From positions 44,947 to 108,946 of the forward strand of contig NZ_MHXN01000046.1 in assembly GCF_001824475.1 (NCBI RefSeq): a stretch of 64,000 bases of DNA, written 5' to 3'. Position 1 is the first letter of the stretch, and every line of letters begins with the position of its first letter. The notes under the pieces are model-generated. The model ran no database searches. It worked only from the letters and a program-made list of their open reading frames with translations, and had not been told where the DNA came from. Positions 1-8,703 of this stretch are shown here, one piece after another. Position numbers and translations under genes: made by a program. This DNA is from Phenylobacterium sp. RIFCSPHIGHO2_01_FULL_69_31. GTDB taxonomy: Bacteria > Pseudomonadota > Alphaproteobacteria > Caulobacterales > Caulobacteraceae.

Positions 1-29
1 CCTCCCCCGTCGTCTTCGCGGCGGGGGAG
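1..29. repeat. dispersed 29-bp intergenic palindrome, copy 1
   Basis: Arms CTCCCCCG and CGGGGGAG enclose a 12-base centre. A second copy with identical arms and the same length but a different centre lies at 36641-36669. The right arm contributes GGGGGAG about 11 bases before the kinase start at 40, so here it may also serve as, or mask, the ribosome-binding site. Confidence 0.6.
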
Positions 30-39
30 AAGCGAGCCC

Positions 40-1404
40 ATGAAGCTGCCGTCCTCCACGCGCGTGCTCATGCGCTGGATGAAGCGGCGGCTGCCGTCGA
101 CTCTGTTCGCGCGGTCGCTGCTGATCATCGTCCTGCCGGTTGCCCTGATGCAGATCGCTGTTACCTACGTCTTCTTCGACGCCCACTGGCAGACGGTGAC
201 CGCCCGCCTGTCCGAGGGCCTGGCCGGCGACATCGCCTGGGCGGTCGAGAGCTATCGGGAGGACCCGACGCCGGAGAGCTTCGCCAAGCTCAGCCAGCGC
301 GCCGAGGACTCCATGGGCCTGTCCATCGCGCTTCAGCCGGGCCGCAGCCTGCCGCTGCGCCGCCGCGATCCGCCAGTGCTGCTGGAGGCCTTCTTCGCCC
401 CCATCGACCGCTCGCTGGACCGCGCGCTGAGCGAGCGCCTCGATGCGCCGTTCTGGTTCGACACTACCCGCTACCCCGCCTACGTGGACATCCGCGTGGG
501 CGTGCAGGGCGGGGTGATGCGCGTGCTGGCGCCGCGCGACCGCGCCTTCGCCACCCAGGGTCACATCTTCGTCCTGTGGATGACCGTGGCGACCGTCCTG
601 CTCACGGCCATCGCCCTGCTGTTCATCCGCAACCAGGTGCGCGCGATCGAACGGCTGGCCGACGCGGCCGAGGCGTTCGGGCGAGGGACGGACGTGCCCG
701 CGTTCAAGCCGCACGGCGCGCGCGAGGTCCGCGCCGCCGCCACCGCCTTCCTCGCCATGCGCGGACGCATCCAGCGCCACATCGAACAGCGCACCGCCCT
801 GTTGGCCTCGGTCAGCCACGACCTGCGCACGCCGTTGACCCGCCTGAAGCTCAGCCTGGCCCTCTCCGAGCAGACCAAGCGCACGGCCGACATGAAGCGC
901 GACCTGAGCGAGATGGAGCACATGATCGACGAGTACCTGGCCTTCGCCCGCGGCGAGGGCGGGGAAGCCGCCGAGCCCGTAAAGCTGCGCCCGCTGATCG
1001 AGGCGGTGAGCGAAGGGGCCCGGCGGTTGGGCGCCGAGGTGGACGTGGCGGCCGACGCCGACCTGACGGCCATGGCGCGCCCCAGCGCATTGAAGCGGGC
1101 GCTGTCCAACCTGGTGATGAACGCCGCAGCGCATGGAGAGCACGTCGCGGTCACCGCCCGTCGCGCGCCGGACGGCGGCCTGGAGATCACGGTGGACGAT
1201 GACGGTCCCGGCATCCCGGCCGATCAGCGCGAGGAGGCGTTCAAGGCCTTCGCCCGCCTGGACGAGAGCCGCAACCAGAACACCAAGGGCGTGGGCCTGG
1301 GACTGGCCATCGCCCGCGACGTCGCCCGCGGCCACGGTGGCGACATCGTGCTGGACCGCTCGCCGCTGGGCGGGCTACGAGCCGTGGTCAGGCTGCCGGG
1401 ATAA
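40..1404 (+). CDS. membrane sensor histidine kinase, EnvZ-like
   Basis: Inner-membrane two-component sensor of 454 residues that would autophosphorylate on histidine and pass the phosphate to a response regulator. Transmembrane segments lie near residues 25-47 and 175-197 and flank a periplasmic sensor of about 125 residues. A HAMP region follows near 198-250, then the phospho-acceptor box SVSHDLRTPLTRLK with His260. The ATPase domain shows an N-box (NLVMNAAAHG), DDGPGIP and GLGLAIAR. The domain order matches the EnvZ/OmpR group. The cognate regulator is not visible and is probably just upstream of the window. The stimulus is unknown. ATG 40 has a GGGGGAG sequence 11 bases upstream; internal ATGs at 70 and 79 are possible alternatives. 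Confidence 0.93.
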   Translation: MKLPSSTRVLMRWMKRRLPSTLFARSLLIIVLPVALMQIAVTYVFFDAHWQTVTARLSEGLAGDIAWAVESYREDPTPESFAKLSQRAEDSMGLSIALQPGRSLPLRRRDPPVLLEAFFAPIDRSLDRALSERLDAPFWFDTTRYPAYVDIRVGVQGGVMRVLAPRDRAFATQGHIFVLWMTVATVLLTAIALLFIRNQVRAIERLADAAEAFGRGTDVPAFKPHGAREVRAAATAFLAMRGRIQRHIEQRTALLASVSHDLRTPLTRLKLSLALSEQTKRTADMKRDLSEMEHMIDEYLAFARGEGGEAAEPVKLRPLIEAVSEGARRLGAEVDVAADADLTAMARPSALKRALSNLVMNAAAHGEHVAVTARRAPDGGLEITVDDDGPGIPADQREEAFKAFARLDESRNQNTKGVGLGLAIARDVARGHGGDIVLDRSPLGGLRAVVRLPG

Positions 1405-1423
1405 ACATCCAGGGAACTCCACG

Positions 1424-1843
1424 ATGCGCGCTCTCATCCTTGCCGCCGGCCTCGCGCTGGCCGCCGCGCCCGCCTTCGCCGCCGACCCCGTCGAGGGCGA
1501 GTGGCTCACCCAGGCTGGGACCGCCAAGGTCCGCATCGGCCCCTGCCCCGGCAAGGCCGACCGGATGTGCGGCGTCATCTCGTGGGTGAAGAACCCCGCC
1601 GACGCCAAGGCGACCGACGTCAACAATCCCGATCCGAAGCTGAAGACCCGCACGATCCTGGGCCTGCCCATGATCCGCGACTTCAAGCCGACCGCGCCCG
1701 GGCGCTGGACCGGCGGCAAGATCTACGACCCCAATACCGGCAAGACCTACGACAGCAAGATCAGCGTGAACGGGACGGGCGCATTGAAGGTCGAGGGCTG
1801 CATCCTGATGGTCTGCCAGGCACAGACCTGGCGGCGCAGCTAG
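1424..1843 (+). CDS. DUF2147 family exported protein
   Basis: A 139-residue protein with a signal peptide (hydrophobic residues 4-18, AFA cleavage near 20) and a mature domain typical of DUF2147. Family features are the early G-x-W, a conserved cysteine pair (PCPGKADRMCG), the G-G-K-I-Y-D stretch and a C-terminal cysteine segment. It is likely periplasmic and its function is unknown. The start is ATG 1424, 19 bases after the kinase stop, with AGGGAA upstream. Its TAG stop lies inside CTAG at 1840-1843, shared with the convergent proC stop. Confidence 0.85.
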   Translation: MRALILAAGLALAAAPAFAADPVEGEWLTQAGTAKVRIGPCPGKADRMCGVISWVKNPADAKATDVNNPDPKLKTRTILGLPMIRDFKPTAPGRWTGGKIYDPNTGKTYDSKISVNGTGALKVEGCILMVCQAQTWRRS

Positions 1844-2637
1844 GCGCCGAGTTCCTTAGAGCGACGCACGGCGGCGGCCACCGCCTCGCGCATCAGGTCG
1901 GGCAGCGCCCCGTCCGCCAACAGCACGTCAAGGGCCGCCTGGGTCGTGCCGCCGGGCGACGTTACCTGCCGGCGCAGTTCGGCCGGATCCTCGCCCGTCC
2001 GGTTCAGCAGCGCGGCCGCCCCCGTGAGGGTAGAGCGGGCCAGCCGCTGGGCGTCCCGGGTCGACAGGCCGGCGGCGGCGCCTGCCGCTTCCAGCGCCTC
2101 GATGAACGCATACAGGTAGGCCGGCGACGAACCCGACACCGCCGTCGCCGCATGCATCAGGTTCTCGTCGGTCAGCGCCACCACCGCGCCCAGCGGCTCG
2201 AACAAGGCGTGGGCCCGGGCCAACGCCTCGGGCTCGTCCGCATAGAGGCTGGCCGTCCCTTGGCCGATCGCCGCCGCCGTGGTCGGCATCACCCGGGCCA
2301 CACAGCGGCCGCCGAACTCCCGCGAGATATCCGCCGCCTTCACGCCGGCCGCGATGGACACGATGATCGCGCCCGACCCAAGCCAGGGCGCCACCTCCGC
2401 CGCCGCGTCGCGCCAGACCTGGGGCTTGACGCCCAGCACCACGGTCCGCGCCTGGGCCAGGTCCGAGTCGGGCGGATTGAGAACGGCCCCGGCGGCCTCG
2501 GCGGCCTTCGCAGCGGGCCCCGGATTCGGGTCGCGGATCATCAGGTCGGAGGCGGCGAAGGCGCCCGCGGCGAGCCACCCCTCGGTCATGGCCCCGCCCA
2601 TGCGCCCGGCGCCCAGCATCAGGATCGGCGTGATCAT
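1840..2637 (-). CDS. proC: pyrroline-5-carboxylate reductase
   Basis: Catalyses the last step of proline synthesis, NAD(P)H-dependent reduction of 1-pyrroline-5-carboxylate to proline, in the cytoplasm. The 265-residue protein opens with a Rossmann fold, GAGRMGGA at residues 9-16, and carries the family signature around residues 165-190 (AVSGSSPAYLYAFIEALE, then AGLSTRDAQ). Length is normal for ProC (about 270). It converges with the DUF2147 gene and overlaps it by four bases. It is divergent from the S9 peptidase gene. Confidence 0.95.
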   Translation of the reverse strand: MITPILMLGAGRMGGAMTEGWLAAGAFAASDLMIRDPNPGPAAKAAEAAGAVLNPPDSDLAQARTVVLGVKPQVWRDAAAEVAPWLGSGAIIVSIAAGVKAADISREFGGRCVARVMPTTAAAIGQGTASLYADEPEALARAHALFEPLGAVVALTDENLMHAATAVSGSSPAYLYAFIEALEAAGAAAGLSTRDAQRLARSTLTGAAALLNRTGEDPAELRRQVTSPGGTTQAALDVLLADGALPDLMREAVAAAVRRSKELGA

Positions 2638-2759
2638 GGCGGCAGCCTTAGCGGACCGCGCCCCGACGCAAAACCCCGAACGATGGTCCGCCGACTTCGA
2701 TTGACGCGGGGCCCGCGCCGCGCTTGCCTCGCGCCTTCCGCTATTTGGGGGTTCCGTCG

Positions 2760-4685
2760 ATGATATCTCGCGCGCTGCTGTTCGGTACGGCCCTGGCGCT
2801 GGCCCTGGGTTCGGCGAGCCTGGCGCAGCCGGCCAAGCGCGAGGTCGGGAACATCGTCTACGACGGCGCCCCGGCCACGCCGCCCGCGCTGCAGGCGGCC
2901 ATCGCGCCGTACTACAATGCGCGTTCGGCGGTGTTCGAGGACTGGCTGCCCGACGGCTCGATGCTGATCGCCACCCGCTTCGGCGACACCAACCAGATCC
3001 ACCGGGTCACGGCCCCCGGCGCGGCGCGCACCCAGCTGACCTTCTTCAATGAGCCGATCAGCGTCGCCCAGGTGCGCCCCGGGACCTCGACCTATCTCTA
3101 TCCCCGCGACGTGGGCGGGGCGGAGTACTACCAGGCCTACCTGCGCGACCTGGCGGGCGCCGAGACCCAGCTCACGGCGCCGGGCACCCGCAACCAGGCC
3201 TTCGTATTCACCCGCGACGGCAAGAGCGTGGCCTGGGCGCAGGTGACGCCGGGCGATCCGAACTACGACATCGTCCTGGCCGACCCCTCGAATCCCGCCA
3301 GCCGGCGCACGGTGCTCGAAGGGACGGGCTCGATGTCGCCGCAGGACATCACGGCGGACGGCAAGACCATCCTGGTCAGCCGCTACTATTCCTCCACCCA
3401 GGTCGAGCTGTTCACCCTGGACGTGGCCAGCGGCAAGCTCACCCAGATCGGCCCCAAGCGTAAGGTTGGCTACCAGGGTGGGGCGTTCGTCGACGGGGGC
3501 GCGGCGGTGCTGACCCTTTCGGACGACGGCGCGGAACATACCCGGCCGGTGGTGATCGACCTCAAGTCGGGCAAGGTTCGCGACCTGGAGCCGGGCGCGA
3601 AGTGGGGCTCGGAGAACTTCGACCTCAGCCCCGACGGCAAGACCGTGGCTCTGTGGGTCAACGAGGAGGGCTATTCCACCCTGGTCCTCCGGGACGTGGC
3701 GAGCGGCAAGGTCCTGCCGGGTCCGAAGCTGCCCCAAGGCGTGCTGACCGGGGCGAAGTTCTCGCCCGACGGGTCGAAGATCGGCCTCAGCCTGTCCACG
3801 TCCACCAGCTCGGGCGACGTCTGGAGCTATGACCTGAAGAGCGGCCAGCTGGTCCGCTGGACCGAGAGCGAACTCGGCGGCCTGGATCCGGCCAGGCTCG
3901 TCGAGCCGCAGCTGTTCCGCTACCCCACCTTCGACGACCGGCAGATCCCGGCCTTCATCTACCGGCCCAAGTCGGCCAAGCCCGGCAAGCTGCCCGTGGT
4001 GATCCAGATCCATGGCGGCCCGGAAGGCCAGGAGCAGCCGAACTTCAACCCGCGCCGGCAGTCGTGGGTGAACGAGCTGGGCGCGGCGGTGATCATCCCG
4101 AACGTGCGCGGTTCCTCAGGCTATGGCCGCACCTATCTCGGCCTCGACAACGCCGAGAAGCGCGAGGACTCGGTGAAGGACATCGGCGCCCTGCTGGACT
4201 GGGTGGCCAAGCAGCCCGACCTGGACGCCAGCCGGGTGGCCGTCGTCGGCCAGTCCTATGGCGGCTACATGGTCCTGGCGGTGGCGGGCCACTACAACGA
4301 CCGCATCGCCGGCGCGATCGACCTCTACGGCATCTCCGACTGGGTCACCTTCCTGCAGAACACCGAAGGCTACCGGCGCGACAATCGCCGGGCCGAGTAT
4401 GGCGACGAGCGGGATCCGAAGATGCGGGCCGTCTTCGACCGCATCGCCCCCATCCGCATGAGCGACCGGATGAAGAAGCCCATGATGGTCTTCCAGGGCG
4501 CGAACGATCCGCGGGTGCCACGCACCGAGTCCGAGCAGATGGTCGCCAAGCTGCGGGCCCAAGGAACCGAGGTCTGGTACGTCCTGGCCAAGGACGAGGG
4601 CCACGGCATCTCCAAAAAGGCGAACCAGGAAGCGGTGCGGGCGACCGAACTGGTGTTCCTGAAGAAGGTGCTCGGGGTGGAGTGA
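2760..4685 (+). CDS. secreted S9-family prolyl oligopeptidase-type peptidase
   Basis: A serine peptidase of 641 residues, probably periplasmic, in the acylaminoacyl/dipeptidyl peptidase branch of S9. A signal peptide (residues 1-22, SLAQPA) precedes a seven-bladed propeller-like region, about 40-380, with repeated SPDG-type motifs. The alpha/beta hydrolase domain has the triad Ser499 (GQSYGGYM), Asp583 (NDPRVP) and His615 (GHGISK). ATG 2760 is preferred over an in-frame ATG at 2724 because it begins the signal peptide and follows GGGGG. A GCTATTTG element at 2740 could be the -10, which would give a very short leader. It likely degrades short peptides for uptake. Confidence 0.93.
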   Translation: MISRALLFGTALALALGSASLAQPAKREVGNIVYDGAPATPPALQAAIAPYYNARSAVFEDWLPDGSMLIATRFGDTNQIHRVTAPGAARTQLTFFNEPISVAQVRPGTSTYLYPRDVGGAEYYQAYLRDLAGAETQLTAPGTRNQAFVFTRDGKSVAWAQVTPGDPNYDIVLADPSNPASRRTVLEGTGSMSPQDITADGKTILVSRYYSSTQVELFTLDVASGKLTQIGPKRKVGYQGGAFVDGGAAVLTLSDDGAEHTRPVVIDLKSGKVRDLEPGAKWGSENFDLSPDGKTVALWVNEEGYSTLVLRDVASGKVLPGPKLPQGVLTGAKFSPDGSKIGLSLSTSTSSGDVWSYDLKSGQLVRWTESELGGLDPARLVEPQLFRYPTFDDRQIPAFIYRPKSAKPGKLPVVIQIHGGPEGQEQPNFNPRRQSWVNELGAAVIIPNVRGSSGYGRTYLGLDNAEKREDSVKDIGALLDWVAKQPDLDASRVAVVGQSYGGYMVLAVAGHYNDRIAGAIDLYGISDWVTFLQNTEGYRRDNRRAEYGDERDPKMRAVFDRIAPIRMSDRMKKPMMVFQGANDPRVPRTESEQMVAKLRAQGTEVWYVLAKDEGHGISKKANQEAVRATELVFLKKVLGVE

Positions 4686-4689
4686 GGCT

Positions 4690-6288
4690 TCAGGCCGCCC
4701 GTTTGCGAGCCGGCCGCGCGGCCGCGTCTCGTCCCACCTGGAAGTGCGCCACGAGCTGGGTCAGCCGCTCGGCGTCGCCCGAGAGGGCCTGGGTGGCCGC
4801 CGTGGCTTCCTCGACCATGGCGGCGTTCTGCTGGGTCACGCCGTCGAGGGCGTTCATGGCGGTGTTGACCTCCTGCAGGCTCACCGCCTGCTCCTCGGCC
4901 GAGGCGGTGATTTCGGCGATCGCCTCGCTGACCGCGGAGACTTCGGAGACGATCCGGGTCAGCGCCTCGCCCGTCTGCCCGACCAGGCGCACGCCGTCCC
5001 CGACCTGACCGGACGAGGTGGAGATCAGCGTCTTGATTTCCTTGGCGGCCTCCGCGGAACGCTGGGCGAGCGCCCGGACTTCCGAGGCGACAACGGCGAA
5101 GCCCTTGCCCGCATCGCCGGCCCGGGCCGCTTCGACGCCCGCGTTCAAGGCCAGCAGATTGGTCTGGAACGCGATCTCGTCGATCACGCCGATGATCTGG
5201 CTGATCTGGCGGGACGACTCTTCGATACTGGTCATGGCGGCCACGGCCGAGCGCACCACCTCGCCCGACCCCTGGGCCTGGGCGCGGGCGGCGCCGACGA
5301 CGTCGCGCGCCTGGCGGGCGCCGGCGGCCGTGCGGCGGACGGTGGCGGTTATCTCGTCCAGCGCCGCCGCGGTCTCCTCCAGCGTCGCCGCCTGGTTCTC
5401 GGTGCGCTGGGACAGATGCGTGGAGGCGCTCGCAATCTCGCCCGCGCTGGAGCGAACCCGCGCATTGACGTCGACGATCGAGGCTAGGGTCGACTGCAGT
5501 TGCTCGGCGGCGGCGTTGAAGTCGCGCTTGAGCTGGCCGTACTGGTCCGGGAACGCAGCGTCGATCCGGTGGGTGACGTCGCCCTCGGCCAGCGCGCCCA
5601 GCGCCTTCGCCAGGGCGCCGACGACGGTGCGGGCCTCAGCCTCGCTGGCGCGCTGCACGGCCTCGCGCTCGGTGGCGGCCTGGGCTTCGCCAGCCCGGGC
5701 GGACTGGGCTTCGGCCATGGCCTGCTCGGCGCGTTCGCGGGCCTGGGAGGCCGTCTCCAGCATGTCGGCCGAGCGCGCGAACATCCGCACCAGATTGGCG
5801 CCGACCCAGATCAGCACGCCCGCCTCGACCAGCAGGATCACGGCGTGGACCAGCACGCGCTCGATGTCGCCGCCGCCCGGGAACACCGCCGCGGGCAGGA
5901 TGAAAGACAGCAGCAGGTGGTGCGCCGCGACGACCGCCGTGGCCGCGGCGATCACCCGCCAGTCGCAATAGACGATCAGCACGGCCAGACCGGCGAAATA
6001 GGCCATGTGCATGTCGATCTGCCAGGCATGGCCCGAGAGGGCCCCGACCAGCAAGGAGATGCTCGCCATCAGCGAGACGCCGGCGGTTATCCGGACCGCA
6101 GGGCCTTCGCCCACGAGCTTGCGGACCAGCGTCGCGCCGCCCGCAACGGCCGCGGCCGCGCTGGCGAGCAGGACCCAGGCGCCGCCGGCGATCGCCGCCG
6201 CCGCGCCGATAAGCGGGACGAGCAGCCAGAGGCCGGTGATGACGAGGCGGTCGGCGAACTGCCGCTGCTGGCCGATGGTATCGAACAT
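4690..6288 (-). CDS. methyl-accepting chemotaxis protein with multi-span membrane sensor
   Basis: Chemoreceptor of 532 residues. The first ~180 residues hold about six hydrophobic segments with short loops in place of a large periplasmic domain. A HAMP-like segment (EGDVTHRIDAAFPDQYGQLK) follows near 225-250, then the long signalling coiled coil with the hairpin tip DEIAFQTNLLALNAGVEAAR near 368-388 that contacts CheA and CheW. There is no CheR-binding pentapeptide; the tail ends in a basic Ala/Arg run. The start is set by GGAG upstream and by overlap with the preceding small gene (TGATG). Probable ligands are membrane-derived or diffusible; none can be named. Confidence 0.92.
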   Translation of the reverse strand: MFDTIGQQRQFADRLVITGLWLLVPLIGAAAAIAGGAWVLLASAAAAVAGGATLVRKLVGEGPAVRITAGVSLMASISLLVGALSGHAWQIDMHMAYFAGLAVLIVYCDWRVIAAATAVVAAHHLLLSFILPAAVFPGGGDIERVLVHAVILLVEAGVLIWVGANLVRMFARSADMLETASQARERAEQAMAEAQSARAGEAQAATEREAVQRASEAEARTVVGALAKALGALAEGDVTHRIDAAFPDQYGQLKRDFNAAAEQLQSTLASIVDVNARVRSSAGEIASASTHLSQRTENQAATLEETAAALDEITATVRRTAAGARQARDVVGAARAQAQGSGEVVRSAVAAMTSIEESSRQISQIIGVIDEIAFQTNLLALNAGVEAARAGDAGKGFAVVASEVRALAQRSAEAAKEIKTLISTSSGQVGDGVRLVGQTGEALTRIVSEVSAVSEAIAEITASAEEQAVSLQEVNTAMNALDGVTQQNAAMVEEATAATQALSGDAERLTQLVAHFQVGRDAAARPARKRAA

Positions 6289-6608
6289 CAGGTCTCCTGG
6301 GGTGCACAGGCCGCGGAGCCGGCGGGCCCCACGGAGAACAGGGCGCCGGCCGCACGCAGTCGCGCCTGGACGCGGCCTTCCGGGTCGCGCACCACGACGA
6401 TGAAGGGCGCCGCGCCCAGGTCCCGGATCGATCCGGCCTGGCCCGCCGCCGCGATCACGGCGGTGCGGGTCCACCAGGGCGGGAACACCCCCGCGGCCAC
6501 GTAGGGGTCGGGCGTCCGGCTGGCGGCCAACAGGACGGCAGCCGTCGCCAGGACGGTCACCAGGGACACGCCCAGGGCCACGGTCGTTTCGCGGGCCGAA
6601 CGCTTCAT
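6288..6608 (-). CDS. small membrane-anchored protein coupled to the chemoreceptor
   Basis: A 106-residue protein not recognised by family. One N-terminal transmembrane helix (about residues 9-29) is followed by a short soluble domain with the stretch VFPPWWTRTAVIAAAG and a predicted beta segment FIVVVRDPEGRVQARL. The stop TGA overlaps the chemoreceptor ATG as TGATG, so translation is probably coupled and the two products may work together. It is the first gene of the pair; its promoter should lie in 6609-6757. A regulatory or sensory partner role is inference only. Confidence 0.72.
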   Translation of the reverse strand: MKRSARETTVALGVSLVTVLATAAVLLAASRTPDPYVAAGVFPPWWTRTAVIAAAGQAGSIRDLGAAPFIVVVRDPEGRVQARLRAAGALFSVGPAGSAACAPQET

Positions 6609-6757
6609 GCGTGCGGTATGGCGAGTGCTCTCTTTCGCGGAGCTTAAGCGTCGCTCGGCGAACGCGCGCCAGCGTTGTGCATGGCGGGTGTCAGCCGCAA
6701 CCTCGAAGCGATCCTCACGGATCGCCGGGAAGTAAATTCAGATATTTCAGATCGTTA

Positions 6758-6782
6758 GCGCCGCGACAGGATGCCGCGGCGC
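6758..6782 (-). terminator. hairpin after the YbjN gene
   Basis: Perfect 8-bp stem GCGCCGCG / CGCGGCGC (6758-6765 with 6775-6782) around a 9-base loop, 10 bases past the stop of the minus-strand YbjN gene. The following bases on that strand are only moderately T-rich, so termination may be weak. Confidence 0.5.
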
Positions 6783-6792
6783 AGGCAAGGGC

Positions 6793-7296
6793 TCAGGCCT
6801 CGCCGACCGTCTCGAACATGCAGGCGGCGATGGCCTCCTGCGGGGTCTTGGCGCCGCGCAGCAGGAAATCAAAGGCCGGGAAGAACCGGTCCGCCGCCTC
6901 GACCGCCACGTCGATCATCGCCGCGGCCTGCGCCAGGCTAGGCTGTTCGCCGGCCATCAGCGCCATGCCGTGCCGGAAGATGATCTCGCCCTCGTCCCAC
7001 AGCTCGAAGTGGCCGAGCCAGACCCGCGGATTGATCGTGGCGATCAGCTCCTGCGCCGTCTGGCGCTGGGCCTTGGGCACCGCAAGGTCCATCGACAGGC
7101 AGAGCTGCAGGGTGTCGCCCTCCGGCCGCCAGGCGAACCAGAGCTCGTAGTCCTTCCAGTCGCCCGCGAGCGTGAAGGCGAGATCGCCGTCCTCGGTCCG
7201 GTCGAAAGGCAGATTCTCGGCGGTGAGCACATGCTCGACAACGTCGAGGGGGTCGTTCGTCAGGACGAGATTTTCGTCCGTCTGGGAGGTGTCCAT
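6793..7296 (-). CDS. YbjN domain-containing protein
   Basis: A 167-residue cytoplasmic protein of the YbjN family (bacterial sensory transduction regulator, PF10722). The fold is related to type III secretion chaperones. The sequence has the family pattern of an early helix (DPLDVVEHVLTAENLPFDRT), beta strands with W-F-A-W-R and a late acidic helix. The start ATG lies 16 bases after the in-frame ACGACC region, with GGGGT upstream; no alternative start is better. It is likely monocistronic, with a hairpin downstream. The biochemical role is not established. Confidence 0.85.
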   Translation of the reverse strand: MDTSQTDENLVLTNDPLDVVEHVLTAENLPFDRTEDGDLAFTLAGDWKDYELWFAWRPEGDTLQLCLSMDLAVPKAQRQTAQELIATINPRVWLGHFELWDEGEIIFRHGMALMAGEQPSLAQAAAMIDVAVEAADRFFPAFDFLLRGAKTPQEAIAACMFETVGEA

Positions 7297-7435
7297 TACG
7301 ACCCCTTATGACTCGGACGGAGGGCGGAACGCCGCCCCCGAATCGTCCGCATGAAAGACCCTAGACCGTTTCTGGAGGTCAGTGTCACCGGGTTCTTGCG
7401 ACACGCGAACAGCTTTCGCGTGGCGTGCACTGTTC

Positions 7436-7684
7436 TCACGAGCCTTTCGCGGCCTTTCGGGGCGATTTCGCGGCCTTCAGGGCCTCGATTTCCTGGCGAA
7501 GCGTGGCCACTTCGGCCTTGAGCGCGTCGTAGTCTTCCCGCCGCACCAGGTCCATTTCCGCCACCAGACGGTCGGTCTGGCTGCGGAACGCGGCCTTCGC
7601 CTCTTCGCCGGCGGCCTGGGCCAGGCCCATGGCGGCGGTGCTGAGTTTCGCGATCTCGTCGAGGATGGGGTTCTGCGTCTGCAT
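7436..7684 (-). CDS. ubiK: UbiK-family accessory factor (BMFP, coiled coil)
   Basis: An 82-residue protein of the UbiK/YqiC (DUF526) family. In other proteobacteria these proteins bind UbiJ and membrane lipid and assist the late hydroxylation steps of ubiquinone synthesis. The pattern is typical: an amphipathic N-terminal helix (NPILDEIAKLSTAAMGLAQ) and a C-terminal coiled coil containing VRREDYDALKAEVATLRQEI, followed by a basic tail. ATG 7684 is chosen because the family starts with MQTQN-like sequence; upstream codons in frame are not conserved in style. It is divergent from lgt. Confidence 0.88.
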   Translation of the reverse strand: MQTQNPILDEIAKLSTAAMGLAQAAGEEAKAAFRSQTDRLVAEMDLVRREDYDALKAEVATLRQEIEALKAAKSPRKAAKGS

Positions 7685-7800
7685 TCTTGTCTTCTTTGGC
7701 CGAAACTGGCCCGTCCGTTCGTCTATATGGCCCTTCAGGGGATGAAAGCGAATGCCTTCTCCTCTAAGTCGCTGTTCTGAACGCAGGAGTCGCCTGAGAA

Positions 7801-8703
7801 GTGCCGTTCCCGAACATCGATCCGATCCTCGTGCAGCTCGGGCCTTTCGCCATCCGGTGGTACGCCCTGGCCTATGTGGCGGGCATCCTGCTGGGGTGGC
7901 GTTATGCCACGGGCCTGCTCCGGAACACCGCACTCTGGACGCACCGGCCGGCGCCGTTCACGCCGGAGCAGATGGACGACCTGATCCTGTGGATCGCCAT
8001 CGGGGTGATCGGTGGCGGCCGTCTGGGCCACGTGCTGTTCTACACCCCGCTCTCGCAGACCCTGGCAGACCCGCTCAGCATCTTCCGGGTCTGGGAGGGG
8101 GGGATGAGCTTCCATGGCGGCGTCATCGGCGTCTCCCTCGCCATGATCATCTTCGCCTGGCGCAACAGGCTGGACCTGCTGCGGATCGCGGACGTGGTGG
8201 CGCCGGCCTACCCCATCGGCCACTTCCTGGGGCGCTGCGCCAACTTCATCAACGGCGAGCTCTGGGGGCGGGAGGCGCCGGGCCTGCCTTGGGGCTTCGT
8301 CTTCTGCAACGACCAGATCCGCGAAAGCTTCGGCTATTGCCCGGCGGGCGACGTCGTGCGCCACCCGAGCCAGCTGTACGAGGCCGCCTTCGAGGGGCTG
8401 ATCCTGTTTCTCATCCTGCGCTGGGCCACGCACGGGGCGAAGCTGGGCAACCGACGCGGCGTGATCGCGGGCATCTTCGTCCTCTTCTACGGCATCTTCC
8501 GCATCGCGATCGAGACGGTGCGCGAACCCGACGCCGGCCTCGACAACCTGCCGCTGGGCCTCACCATGGGCATGATTCTGTCCGCGCCGATGGTGCTGGG
8601 CGGCCTCTATCTGATCTGGCGCGGGATGCGCGAACCCCTGCCGCCGGCCCTGCCCGCGGCGGGTGTCGAGCCCGACTCCCACCCCGCCAGCAAGCCTGCG
8701 TGA
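7801..8703 (+). CDS. lgt: prolipoprotein diacylglyceryl transferase
   Basis: Inner-membrane enzyme that moves the diacylglyceryl group of phosphatidylglycerol to the lipobox cysteine of prolipoproteins. The 300-residue, seven-span protein shows GGRLGHVLFY, the HGGVIGV segment, the signature GRCANFINGELWGR and HPSQLYEA. It starts at GTG 7801 after AGGAG. The TGA stop overlaps the GTG of the following methyltransferase gene (GTGA). A substrate candidate within this window is the lipoprotein at 13677. Confidence 0.96.
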   Translation: MPFPNIDPILVQLGPFAIRWYALAYVAGILLGWRYATGLLRNTALWTHRPAPFTPEQMDDLILWIAIGVIGGGRLGHVLFYTPLSQTLADPLSIFRVWEGGMSFHGGVIGVSLAMIIFAWRNRLDLLRIADVVAPAYPIGHFLGRCANFINGELWGREAPGLPWGFVFCNDQIRESFGYCPAGDVVRHPSQLYEAAFEGLILFLILRWATHGAKLGNRRGVIAGIFVLFYGIFRIAIETVREPDAGLDNLPLGLTMGMILSAPMVLGGLYLIWRGMREPLPPALPAAGVEPDSHPASKPA

